Made by a program: the position numbers and the translations under genes. The notes under the pieces are model-generated. The model was given only the letters and a program-made list of their open reading frames with translations. It ran no database searches and was not told the origin of the DNA. Source: Selaginella tamariscina (taxonomy: Eukaryota; Streptophyta; Lycopodiopsida; Selaginellales; Selaginellaceae). From it: 64,000 bases of DNA. Shown piece after piece: positions 23,438-35,599 of the stretch. Where the stretch lies: NCBI GenBank assembly GCA_003024785.1, contig PUQB01000065.1, positions 587,745 through 651,744 of the forward strand, in the 5' to 3' direction. The number at the start of each line of letters is the position of its first letter. The first letter of the stretch is position 1.

Positions 23438-23981
23438 TGTCAAGCCACGATCCAGGAACCAGGAAGAGAACAAGATTCCAAGAACATGAAGGCTTGACTC
23501 AGGAGCAAGACCGAGAGTAGGACAGGAACAGGAACATGACGGATCCTAGAGCAAGACAAGATCCGGGAGCAAGACAGGATCCGGGAGCAAGACAGGAGCA
23601 GGACAGGATCCAGGAGTAGGACAGGAAACAGGAGTGAGACAGGAGCAGGACATGAAACAAGACAAGAACAAGACAAGATGAGATTGATCGTAGTAAGACT
23701 GGTGTTGATAGTAACTGATTGTACAACAATTAGGTCGGAGCTTTTATGCTCACAACTCCAAGAGCTAATCTAAGCATGAGTGCTAAAAGTGGTTGCATGC
23801 ATGCAGAGGCTAAGATGAGTCCACATGTCCCTTATCCTCTAGGCATATCCTGTGGCATATCCTGTAGGAATATCCTGCAACCGTATCCTGTGTCCGGAAT
23901 CCTGGTAGGAATATCCTGTAGGAAAGTCCTGCAACCCATATCATGTATCCGGAATCCTGTATCATGTATCGGGTCATGGCA
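23438..23981 (-). repeat. Gypsy 5' LTR (relative to the element)
   Basis: This is the partner of the LTR at 17,891-18,433, similar over its full length and of nearly equal size. The number of the short internal tandem units differs between the two copies. Confidence 0.9.
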
Positions 23982-24240
23982 GCTCGTGCAATGCCTTGTG
24001 ATTTGCATGACCCAACTGGCAATGCCACAAATAGGCATCTACACCAACGTCGTTCTCAACGGTTGCAGCAAGATGAGGGTGTGAGAGAATCTCATAGCTA
24101 GAACACTGTTGCTAGCTCGTTGAGTCCTACGTAGAAGGACGTGCTACCTCCCTAATTCAAAATTGAATCCCTGATTGCCCAGTCTTATTGATCTCTAGCT
24201 ATGCAGACTAGATGAACTATCTAGCTATCTCAACAAACCC
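23982..24240 (-). mobile_element. Copia remnant, smaller part beyond the Gypsy insertion
   Basis: After the right-hand GCTCG, the minus strand encodes the LWHCQLGHA-type motif of the Copia gag-pre-integrase domain, which belongs to the element at 15,040-17,890. The region further right (24,060-24,240) shows no recognisable gag or LTR and may be unrelated. Confidence 0.7.
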
Positions 24241-26030
24241 CGTGTTCTCCACTTCTCCCCAAGCATGCACATCTGCCTTCTAACCTCCCGAACATTGAGT
24301 TGCTCAATCAAGTCCTTAAACTTGGAGTACCTGGGTGCAATGAGCTCTGTTGTCCTCTTTTGGCCTTTTAGAACACCCAAATTTCCTGGATGAATGCTAG
24401 CTTGTTGTGTTCAATCCATTCCGTCGTCATGACGGAGGAGTGTCGAATTGCTCTACTTGGAGGTGAGTGGACATGCTACAAAGTGAGAGAGACGTGCACC
24501 CTATGCTTACTTCAATTTGGGCATTGCTAACAGGTGACTGGCGTGTTTATCCTTATGCCTTGATTACATATTGATGGCATTGCCAACCATCATTACCTTC
24601 GTAGTATGTGCCTTACGTGTGCGATCCACCCTCATGGACCATGTGACCCTGTGAGCTAGCCACACATGCGGCTAGGGAAGGCTAGCCCTCCTGTTGGGTG
24701 CCCCTTCCTTCGGCTCGTGTTGCCCCAACCTTGTCGCTCTTCCTTGTGGGTGTCCTATTGCGGTTGCTCCTTCACATTGGGGTGTTGTGGTCAGAGATTG
24801 GACTGGGTGATGAATGAATCAAGGTGGTTCCCATTGACTTTCTATCGCAGTGGCCCCAATAGTATTGTCCCGTTGTCGGAGCCCTCGAGGATCTCATATG
24901 GTACTTTCATCCTGGCATGAACTTGCCCTTCCGAAGTACCTTCGACTTCTTGTACCGCCAAACCCACTACCTTAGTTTGTACCTCTAGAGTTTCCTTCTC
25001 ATGTTCTTTCTCATTTAACTTATTGTTAGCAGTGCTCCATGGTCAACTGCACTACAAACCACTCTTCATCGAGTTGTTTTAACTGCTCTAGCCTCCTTTG
25101 GGTAACCATTGATTCTTTCATGAACTTGTTTCCTAGGCTTGTTCATAAGCTTGGGATGGTAAACTCCCATGGCATGATGGCTTCTAGGCCATAGGCCAAA
25201 TGGAGGGGCGTGGCTCTAATTGCAATTTTGAAGGTTGTTCAGTATGCCCATAAGAAAGATGGTAGAATCTCTTCCCATTGCTAAGGTTTGTTGTGGTAGA
25301 GCTTCCTCAAGATGGTCATCCGTGTCTTGTTTGTGGACTCAGACTGTTCGTTCTCTTGTGGGTAGTAAGTTGTTCACATGTGGTGCTTGATAACAAACGT
25401 GTTGACTAGCTTGCAAATCTTTTCGTTAATGAAGTGACTCCATTGGTCCAATATTAGCTCTGGCAGACAGTTGACCCTTGTCAAGATGTTTCCATAGATA
25501 AACTTTGCCGTCTATTTTACTGTAGCCTCTCTGAGCGTCTTTGCTATGACCCACTTCATGGTGTAGTTTGTTGTACATGGAGTGTGTCATGTGGCTCTTC
25601 GAGTTAATAGGGCTTACGAAGCCTAGGCCCCACTTTTAAAATGTCACCAATTCTGTTGCTAGGTGGTACTCTATGCCCTGGTCGCCCATTGGTAAGCCAG
25701 TTTGCTAACAGTCGCTACAACTCCTTGTTGGTGTCTCAAAAGGTCGTGGGCCATGTATGTATAATCTTTCTTGTTGTCTTCTCCCCCCCAAAGTGTCCAA
25801 CATCAGATTTTATGTGTGCTACACCAAAGATCTCAAGGATTTCTCAAGCTAGGGGACATCTTCATCTTTAGAGGATGTCATCTCTCCCTCTCTTATATAG
25901 CTGATCCCGATCAACTGGAATGGCAAGCACTTTTGGGTGAGGCTTGGATTGATGTGGTATTGTTGTTGGTGGCTAGGCCTCATATCAGGCTTTAGCTTGA
26001 TCCTGTGCTAACATAACTCTAGCAGTACTC
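24241..26030 (-). mobile_element. Gypsy LTR retrotransposon fragment (integrase region), old
   Basis: The minus strand carries integrase core traces (TTYPQENEQSESTNK-like, about 25,330-25,400) and the start of the core near 25,600. From about 25,170 to 26,030 it matches the fragment at 2,370-3,260 in inverted orientation. It is heavily broken, and the end near 24,241 is not defined by any repeat. Confidence 0.7.
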
Positions 26031-26600
26031 CCATGTGATACTTCCAGATAGACACCTCTTTATGGCTATGGAGGCACAGCACGCGTAAGGGAGGTCATTA
26101 AGATTGTAGGACAAGACCCAGTCACAAGGCGGTAGACTAGTGGGGGAGTGCCACCAAGGCGTATGAACTAGCACCAGCCGACCCACTATTTAAGAAGGAA
26201 GGTAAGCAGTGGGTCGAGGTCCTTTTAATCCGTCTTCTTAATTGTATCTTGCTCCGACCTTCCCTGAGGAAGGGGCCATTTTGTTTTTCGACATGCATTA
26301 TATATAAATCTCTTTTGTCTATCATTGGCCCTCACCAAATCTCCCTTCTCCCTCTCCTTGTATGGATTTCCCATTAGAGGAGGCAACAACACTGTTAGAA
26401 GGGAGCTCCAACCCAATAGTACACGGACCCTTGAGGCATTCGGGTAGAGGCCACCATTGCACCTTCCTAGATATCCCGAGATAAAGGCTAGATTTCCAGG
26501 ACTGGGCATTGGCAACAGCATCTTGGCAACCACCGAGGCTACAAAAGTCACCCTACAACTGGCATGTGGACTCCTCAACAATCATATTATGACATATAAT
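26031..26600. other. Possible LTR or untranslated flank of the Gypsy fragment
   Basis: This mixed-composition stretch has TATATATAAATC near 26,300 and no gene. Its place next to the Gypsy fragment suggests an LTR, but no partner copy is seen in the window. Confidence 0.3.
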
Positions 26601-28780
26601 GTCTGTCTTACGAAAAGAAAATAAATTACATGTTCTATCATGAGACACTTCTTGTCAGGACATATATTCTAATACCAATTGACACACAAATGAAATACCA
26701 ACTTCTATCTATAATTTTTTATTTTCCATATATGTACATGCCACAATCTTTTCAATGCAAATAAATTTACTTTGTGTACTTTAGCAAAAACTAGTCTCAT
26801 TGAATAACTATACATTTCATTATATGTATAGTGTTTCACTCATGTGTTAAATAAACAAATTATTTTATTTTCTTAATGTGAAACCATTCTTTGAAATGAC
26901 ATACAAAATAATATCTCATGATGACTTTTAGCTTAAAACCTTAAATACAACTTATAAGTCATGCTAAGTCATGCTAATATTATAACTTGTAATTCATGCT
27001 AATATTATAACGAGATATATCTTATTGTACTAGATCATTGAATTAATACAAATTAATATATTCTATTAATTAGATCTTTCAATAATTAATTAATGCATCT
27101 TAATACTAATTTAATATTATTTAATTATAATATTACATTTAAAAATAAATGGCAAAACTTATTTTGCCACTTTAATAATATATGGTTTTATATATATATG
27201 AATTATTATATATCAAAGTGGAAAAACTGTAAGGGGTAAAACTAATGATGCAATATATAGTAAGGATTTATCTTAATTAAGTAATTTATTTTTTGTTTAA
27301 TTTTAGTTTATTAAATGTTATATTAATCCAAGTCACTAAGAAATTAAAAATAGTGAAAATTTAAAGCTATCTTACTAATATTATATAATGTTGCTAGATA
27401 TTGAGGATGAAACATATAATAAGAGTACGATAGTTTAAATTTATTTCAATAATAAAAAGTAAGATACCAATATAAAAGTGCAGACGTAATACATACATTC
27501 ATACTTATTAAGTTTCACACTTTACCTTAATCCCACTAAGTAATAGTAACAATGAGTCTTTGTGTATACATTATATATTTTAAACATACTTAGCCTACTA
27601 AACAATTGTATATGCATGATGAGATAGGTTTTTTAATATATAAATTTGTGCATATTATTACATATAACCCATTATATTCATTTATAATATTACATTATGA
27701 CATCCAAACATCCATGTTATATGGGTCTATTACCACTAAGGCTTTCAACTATTCACACATTAATAAATATTTTAATATATTTTAATAGGGTGGATCATAT
27801 TTCACTTATAAATTTAAATTAAAGAGATTGTATCTTTTATTTAAATTATGATTTTACACATTGTGTACACTTCTAAATATATTTTCATTTGAATATTATA
27901 TTAGTATATCAAATTATATATTAGAAAACATTACTAACTTTAACAGTAAACCTAAAATCTATAGTGGGAATTTTTATTTTGAAATATAATTCCCAGTATT
28001 TAAAATAAAAATATTATAATTCACAAGCTTATATTTTCAACTGAAAATTACATCATAAATTTGTTATTAGTGATTCAATTTAATCCATTATGTAATGAAT
28101 TTATATTTTGATGTTGCCCTAATATATTGTTGTTGTAATGTTCCCTAATACATTCTTGTTTGTTTATTACATCTTAAAATATATATAATATTTCATTTGA
28201 TATATTTATATTAAGTTATAATACTTTAATAGAACCTATTAATAAATTAATTAATATAACTTAAAGCTCCATAATATATAGATTGTATAAGAACATACAA
28301 TTTATTTTTAAACCTTATAAATTTTATAAATGAACAATGTATTGTACTTGCCTATATGTGGGTCTCCCCTGCCATGTGACACACATGCGACATACACATG
28401 GGAGGCCAAGTCACCACCCATGTTTCAGTATGCATGTATATTATATGTATATATATACATGCATACAATATGATACTATACACTATCTTTCTTTGTGTGT
28501 TAGATGTTTCCAATTAATCTTTAACCACGAACTACTTCATTTGAACCACGTGAACAAGTTTTTCTTCACGAGAGTCCACCCTTTATATTGGTACATTTCA
28601 AAACCAATCCTTTGAAATATGATAAAGACCAAGTCACTTGTGTAGTAAACGAGTAGATAAACCAAGCTTAATTAATTTTAGAAAACATATAATACTAAAT
28701 CACTGTATGCATACTCTAGCATTATTGACAGATTTGAGCCCAATCAAGATGTTCTACAGATTTTGCATGCAAAAGAAGTA
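26601..28780. other. Very AT-rich gene-free stretch
   Basis: About 2.2 kb of strongly AT-rich DNA with no credible coding sequence, similar in character to 5.8-8 kb. The 92-codon ORF at 28,337 has no recognisable motifs. Confidence 0.6.
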
Positions 28781-29130
28781 TTAGGTGTTGAGCCCACATC
28801 CTAGCATTCTTAACACATAATCATAATGATAACCCCAACTCACTAGGCAATTTTGAATCATATTTAATAAAAAGAAATCAATTGAGTTCTGAATGCCTAT
28901 TACATATGCAAATTTTAAACACGAAAGTTCACATATTTGAAGATCATACATTTGAATGTCTGGTTCAATCGTTCTACCAAACCATTCGTTTGTGGGATGA
29001 TACAGAAAGGTAAATGAATGTTTAACATGTAATAAAGTGCATAACACCTTTAATACCTTTGTAATGAAAGTTAGACCATTGTCTAAGTATTCATTCCAGA
29101 CACGACTGTTGCAAGACAACATATTCAAAC
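28781..29130 (-). mobile_element. Gypsy integrase fragment, old
   Basis: The minus strand reads KHSFTFLYHPTNEWFGRTIE, recalling the end of the Gypsy integrase core (the HPQTNGQVERT region). The short fragment has decayed with several breaks, and no ends are visible. Confidence 0.55.
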
Positions 29131-29479
29131 ATAAATAATGTCATTGACATGACAGTTGCATTTGAAAGTGCACCAACCATTTCCATGATCTTTCAAAGGA
29201 AACCAGTCTAATTACATGACTCATTAGGTTGAGGTACCATCAAATCAACCGTAACATGTAGCTTCTTACATAAGAAATTAGTTATTAAATGCATAAGTCT
29301 GATTCAACAAACATTACCTTTAAATGAAGTATATAAAGTTTGTAAAATGGATAAGGAAGTACTGTATGAAGGTGATTATGATGGATAAGTTCTTTGTATC
29401 ACAATATATGTGGGCATGAATAAATTAAAGAGAGTGTTAATAAATGGAGGTTTATGTGTGAATTTTATTGAAGTAGGTG

Positions 29480-31720
29480 AATGTAAAGGATGGGTTTAAG
29501 ACCAATCCAATTTGCCCCAATTAACCTTAACATGGCTGATCAATGTAGTGTAAAGTCACTTGATATAATAATAGGAGTCACTATCACAATAAAAGAATTC
29601 AAATTTAAAATATCCTTGCTTGTCCTTCAAAAAAAAGAAAAGGACACTGTCTATACTATGTTCTTAGGCAAACTAGTGATGGTTGAGGTTCACTTGGATT
29701 GCATGTTACTCATGTTCATCATGTTATTTTGATAAGGGTGAATGATGTAGCATATGCACTAGCATAGCCACCTTTTTAAGATCGTCCTCAAGCCTGAAGG
29801 TCCACCCCATGGTTAACTTTGTCGTCAATGCTTGTGTAATCCACTAGCTCTTGTATATGTTTCTGTTTGTGAAGGTAGAAATTAATGAAATCCTGGTAAA
29901 ATTAATCAAAACAATACATGATAGCCTAACTAGGTTCACTATTGGGCATGTTGGACCCTAAGACATACATGGTGAACTTGTAATGTCTATTAGTATTGAT
30001 GCTCACCACACCCAAGTTGGAGGTTATGTTTGCCAGAAGTTGTTTTTATGGTTGCTATAATTTTTAATTGTTTTAATGGTTGCTTTAATATTTGATTGTT
30101 CATATGGTTGCTATAGTCTTTGATTATTCCTTATGGTTGCTATAGTCTTTGATGATGAGGGTGATGATAACACCTCAAATGGATCTATTGCAAGAAATGA
30201 GTAATTGCACAAAAGATGAAGAGATATTGTGTGATAGAGATTCCATGTTTCTTTCAATATGCAAATTAAGGATTGCATGTTCCACCTAATCATTTAGTTT
30301 CATCCTTTTTGCACAAGTGTATGACATTGTAGTGACTATGTTAATTGATATTGGTTCTAGTATGTCTTTGACAATTGAGTCCTTAATTGAATGATGTTCC
30401 TTATCTTTAACATGTGCTAATAAAGTCTTATACATCTTATATGGTAATGGACAATCTTGTGCAATGTCTTAATGCATGACATTAATAATACTGATCATGT
30501 TTAAGTTTACTTTTAGGTCACTCAGGATGGTTTCTTTACATGTTTTTGACATTATATTAGGTTATGAATTAATTGAAGTTTCAAAAAAGTTTGTGATTCT
30601 CCAATTTTAATTTTTCATAATCGAGCACAATTGCTTACGATTTATTCTTTGCGCCTACCTCAAATATACTGCACCATTGGTTCCACTTCTCGAGTGCTAT
30701 TCGTCCCAACATGTTTTGCATCCAATCCACCCATTCAAATACATATTGAACAACTTAAGTGTGAGTATGCAAATTTGTTCAAATTTGACCTATCTCAAGG
30801 GGCATGGATAAAAACTCAACATTGCATATTAGCAAGTAATGTATGACCTTTCAAAGTCCCAATTTGGAGATGATCTTTGAACGAGTTGTTGGTAATGCAG
30901 ATTGTTGTTACTAATATGACCAACAAACATGTATGCTGTCCATCACGGGCATGCAAACCACATTTGGTGCCTATGGTTCCTTATGGTTTGCATGGATTAT
31001 TGACCTTTTAATGATGTCACCATTAAAAATGTTAATATGCTTCCCAACACTGCCCATTTGCTAAATTGTTTGGGCTAGAGTACATGGTATACCAAATTAT
31101 ATATAACCTTTGAAGTTCCAATGGCTGACAAAGATGTCCCAAAAATTGCATTTCATACCATTTAACATTGGTCTTTAGGAATTTGTGATTATGCCATTTT
31201 AATTAACTTTGGCCCCAACAACCTTTCAACGCATGTTGGATGAGCTCTTGATGATATGCTGGGCAATACTATTGACTTTATTATGATGTTTTGATTCATG
31301 GAGTTGGATATTGAAAGAATATCTCCATGATGTGTGATTGCATCTCTTGGACTGGTTTTGAGAAGTGTGTCTTCAGTTCAACATATAACAGTTATCTAGG
31401 TTATCGCATTTCTCTTGAAGGTTTGTAGATGGATTAAACAAAGCTATGTGTGGTTCAAAAGTTTACTCATCTTTAAATAATTAAGGAGGTTCATTGTTTC
31501 TTAGCAGCAATATTTAGGGTTAAATTCACTTGTTAAATCATACTACTTCACTTTGGGCATTGGTTTGTCCACATGTACCTTTGTGGTGGACACAAGAGTG
31601 CCAATAAATGTTTAATCGATTGAAAGAGTTATTAATAATTCTTCATGTGCTTTAACACTCAATTTTATTCAACCCTTTATCTTGCGAGTTGATGCATTGA
31701 ATATTAACATTGGAGGTATG
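29480..31720 (+). mobile_element. Gypsy LTR retrotransposon fossil (protease to reverse transcriptase remnants)
   Basis: Plus-strand traces occur in order: a gag/protease-like part near 29,520-29,720, a stretch near 30,630-30,840 preceding the reverse transcriptase, and at about 31,200-31,290 the motif TTFQRMLDELLDDMLGNTID, typical of Gypsy reverse transcriptase. It is very eroded, with many breaks and no LTRs, and is old. Confidence 0.6.
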
Positions 31721-31749
31721 TTGATATAAATAGATGTAGTTAATCCTTT

Positions 31750-33670
31750 CATTTGATATTAAGCACTTCAATTAGCAGAATGGATGTCATAGTTTTTATT
31801 ATGACTCTAGGTAACAACAAAGTAAAGAAGTCATATATAGGAAAGGTATAAGAGGATGCAGAAGTTACTTGAAAAGTAAAAAGATAAAAAGGAGTAGGAT
31901 TAGTGGTAAGTTCATGCATAGTGATGGTAAGAACGCAAAGAGGAGAAGGAAGGAGCTGTGAATGAAAAAGAGAAAGGATCTTGGGGGATGGAACAAAAGC
32001 AGAGTAATGAAAAGAGGCAAGATTAGGGAAAATATGTGCTGATGTTGACGAGTGTATAGGATTGGAAGAACCATGTACAAAAGTCCGTGAATGCACAAGC
32101 TTGCAAATGTGTTGACAAACTGATAGGAGGTGGATCCTCTCGAGGAGAAACCTCCGACATTGATACATGAGCAGGCATGGTCAATCATGTAACTTGTACT
32201 CCTCAAATATTAAGGTCATATCCTGCACATAGGAAGGTATATGATTGATCATGGCTGTCAGAGAGGAAAACATGAGCATCCTAGACCTCCAGTCAATCTG
32301 AGGATTTGCAACCATGAATCATGGTATGCCCAAAACAATGGGAGTCATCCGAGTCTTGATCAAGTTGAAGGAAATCGAACAATTGAATGTGCCATGGGTG
32401 CAAGAGAGAGGTGTGGCATGGGTAACTGCACCAGAGCAATCAATAGGAATTGCATGCTTCAATTTTACCACCGGAATGCCATGCTGAGCTGCAAAAGTGT
32501 TATTCATGAAGCATGCATTTGCATCAGTGTCTAATAGGGATACACCTTGAACTCTCGATTATTGAGGTGAATGTATAGGAAACTTGAGTGATGGAATGGT
32601 GTAAGCAGCACTAATGAAGCTTGCAACTTCACGATTCTTAAACGAAATGAACATTGAAGTTTTCCGATTGAACTTTAGCTTCAACTTCACGCGTCTTGAA
32701 CTTCTTGGCTTTAACATACCACAATATAAGCATAAATTCTCACTGCGACAACGTTGCTTCTCAGCAGCTGAAAGTGGGCCATGCTTGTATTTGTTGACCT
32801 CTATAGAAACTACTCTAGAAGATGTTATAGAAACATGTGCTACAGCTACATAATTGGCTTGCAGGAACTGCTGACAAGCTTGTTCCTGACAACGTTTAAA
32901 CAAATGATTATCGCATAAAACGGCCTGTTGCATGATCTCCACTAAGGTTTAGGCATTTGGTAACGTAGGGAGAAGTCCTTCACATCATCCCTCAACCCAA
33001 AATGGAAGTGTTCGATCAATGTAGTCTCGTCATATAGAATATTCGAATGCATAGACAAAAATTAGTCAGAATCCTTGTGCCAGCTTCCTCAACTTTGTGC
33101 ATGTGGAACGATATTTATTGGGATATTCAAAGCAGGCTTTAAAGGCAACCCACGGGCTTGGGTTGCCCCTTTGTTGGAGTGTGATGACCCATTGATGGAA
33201 GACTTTAAAGGATTCATGGGATCCAACTAGTAAGGATGCCAAAAGGCCAACCTTTTGTGTATCATTCGAGTAGCAGCGTGGTTGCATGCGGAAAAAGCTT
33301 GATCTGATTTAAGAAATCTTAGAAATAGGTGTGATTACCACTGAACTTCTCTGGCATGTTGATCTTCGACTTCAAAGAAGAGTTTAATAAAGAGGAAACC
33401 ACAGATGCTTGAGAGAGAGCCTGCATAGCAACCTTGGAGGATGCATTAGTAGCTACATGCGCCTCATTGGTGGAACTCGCAAATCTGTGACCACTTGGTG
33501 CAAAGTGGCTAGCTCATGAAGCAACATTTGGTGCTCACATTGAAATTGCTCAAAATCTGTCATGATTTGTGAAAGAAAAAATAGAAGGAAAACAAGGGAG
33601 AAGAACTATGAAGAAAAAAAAAGTAATTGAAAATCGGGGAGCCATGAAAATAGTTACTATCAAATTGTCA
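31750..33670 (-). mobile_element. Gypsy fossil, gag/protease part, related to the element at 17,891-23,981
   Basis: The sequence follows the 21,430-23,430 region of the younger element in the same orientation over nearly its whole length, including the gag knuckle region (LCLYCG) near 32,730. Many sites show C-to-T or G-to-A differences. It is an older, heavily broken member of the same family. Its pol part is missing to the left. Confidence 0.75.
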
Positions 33671-33683
33671 ATTACAACCTAAG

Positions 33684-33845
33684 TGTTATAGTTTTAACCT
33701 GGTGGGTTAACTACCTAGGTAAAGATTGTGGGATATGTGGGCAAAATGACTCAAGCGTAACTGGGTCATCATGACTAGGGGCCCTCTCATAAATACCAAT
33801 TGGCTCTTTGCCTAGTTGGTATAAAGAGAGAGGGAAAGGTTGTGA
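33684..33845 (+). repeat. Short Gypsy LTR (about 160 bp), followed by a primer-binding-like site
   Basis: The repeat starts TGTTATAGTTTTAACCTGG and ends near GTTGTGACA. A related copy begins at 38,470. Directly after it, TTTGGTATTGGAGTTTC resembles the initiator-Met-tRNA primer-binding site seen in many plant Gypsy elements. Confidence 0.6.
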
Positions 33846-33973
33846 CATTTGGTATTGGAGTTTCAATTCTATTAAAGGATGAACTTTAAGTAAAGCTCAT
33901 GCCACTAAGGTTGGCGCACTTGTCCTTGCCTAACTAAACTCCTCAATCACATGTGTATAGCCAAGCGGCTCTA

Positions 33974-34321
33974 GGATCGCCTGGAAGGGCTTGAGTAAAA
34001 ACGCCTTTGATTGCACTTTCTAGAGAAAGGCATAGTAGCAGCCCTTGAGTCCATGGATAAGGGCATCCACTTTCTCAAATGGGTGGAGAGTGTCATACGA
34101 TCAGGGGCTGTTTCATAAACACCAATTGGCCTTTTTGCCTAGTTTTGGGATCGCTTGGAAGGGCTTGAGTAAAAACGCATATTGCACCTTCTAGAGGAAG
34201 GCATAGTAGCAGCCCTTAAGTCCGTGGATGAGGGCATCCACTTTCTTAAATGTGTGGAGAGTGTCATACGATCAAGGGCCGTTTCATAAACACCAATTGG
34301 CCCTTTTGCCTAGTTGGCATA
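33974..34321. repeat. Tandem duplication, two units of about 174 bp
   Basis: The first unit starts GGATCGCCTGGAAGGGC at 33,974 and the second GGATCGCTTGGAAGGGC at 34,148. Each ends with a segment shared with the short LTR (CATAAACACCAATTGGCC). Confidence 0.75.
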
Positions 34322-34469
34322 AGAGGAGAGGGAAAGGTTGTAACATAAGAGTAAAATAAGAACAAAGGGAGAGGGAAAGATTGTGACATAAGAGAAGGGC
34401 CAATTGGCATAAGGGGAGTAAGGGAGAGGAAAGGTTGTGACATAAGAGTAGGATAAGAACAAGGAGGCT

Positions 34470-35013
34470 TGATTACAAAATAAAAACAAGGAATATGATA
34501 AGAATGATCGTAAAATGACTGGTTTGATAGTAACTTATTGTACAACAATTAGGTTAAAGCTTTTATATTCACAACTCCAAGAGCTAATCTAGGCATAAGC
34601 TAAAAATGATATTCCAAGAGCTAATCTAGGCATGAGCTAAAAATAATGTTCTTATCTTGTAACTTTTATACTCACAACTCCAAGAGCTAATCTAGGCATA
34701 AGTTAAAAATGATATTCCAAGAGTTAATTTAGGCATAAGTTAAAAATGATACTCCAAGAGCTAATCTAGGCATAAGTTAAAAATGATACTCCAAGAGTTA
34801 ATCTAGGCATGAGCTAAAATAATGTTCCTTATCCTATAATTATATCCTATAAGCATATAATGTAAGCATATCCTATAGGTATATCTTGTAAGCATATCAT
34901 GTAGGCATATCCTATAGGTATATCTTATAAGCATATCCTGTATCCCATATCCTGTATTCTGTAAGTTGTATCATGTAAACATATTCTATATTCTATATCG
35001 AGTCATGACAACA
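34470..35013 (-). repeat. Old LTR of the 17.9-kb Gypsy family, with expanded internal repeats
   Basis: The unit ACTCCAAGAGCTAATCTAGG of the younger LTRs is present and repeated several times between 34,570 and 34,810. The downstream cluster of TATCCTGTA-like words (34,840-34,990) is a decayed version of the LTR end. It belongs with the gag/protease fossil at 31,750-33,670. Confidence 0.65.
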
Positions 35014-35599
35014 TTGACATAATATAGAATATTATGTTGGGATATGGTACTATTAAGTATTAAAAACCTAAAAGTTCCATCAACTCTTTCAAGAAAGTTT
35101 ATATTGCACTGTATAAGTCCATACAAGGTGGTAAAATGAGTTGAAAATGTAGCATATAGGTTAGATATTCCTTAAGAGTTAGGAGCGATACACAATGTAA
35201 TTCACATCAATTTGTTTACATCATTCCACACAAAGACAAACAGCAATCAACTACTAAGGATGTGAAGTAGTCAAAACCGTTCAATCAGGGAGTTGTCCCA
35301 TGTCATTGGGACAATGGCCGAACACTAGGAAGTAGCTCTTTGAATAAAAATGATCACTTCCTAAATGAGATTGAGGAGTACAAACATCAAAGACTTGTGT
35401 ACTTGGACAGCTCTTGAGCAGTGTAAAAACTATGGCATTAGATCTTACATATTTCATGAAGTTTCTAAGTACTAAGGTCGCCCAGGCATATAATCAACAC
35501 ATCAACCATGTCCACCCCAAGCCCTTGAGGTCCTTAGTAAGCTGGACGAGTAGTTAAATGAGTAAGTCTAATAAAAGTCAAATCATTGACCCTATAATC

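Larger units (their letters stand above)
17891..23981 (-). mobile_element. Chromodomain Gypsy (chromovirus) LTR retrotransposon, 6.1 kb, both LTRs and TSD, broken coding region
   Basis: LTRs of 543 and 544 bp bound a 5-kb interior, with the 5-bp duplication GCTCG outside. Parts on the minus strand, from gag to the end: gag at about 22,380-23,340 with a CCHC-like knuckle (CLYCGGAGH), protease region about 21,900-22,330, reverse transcriptase about 20,400-21,330, RNase H about 20,160-20,400, integrase about 18,760-20,000 ([28 protein letters not shown]), and a chromodomain at about 18,470-18,660 (YLVDWKGYLPADRTWEPASN). A purine-rich tract lies beside the LTR at 18,434. The coding region has on the order of ten breaks. 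The LTRs differ by a few percent, so it is younger than the surrounding fossils. Confidence 0.93.

Noticed and set aside
28337-28615. 92-codon ORF in AT-rich DNA
   Set aside because: No motif, no promoter and low-complexity surroundings; not supported as a gene.
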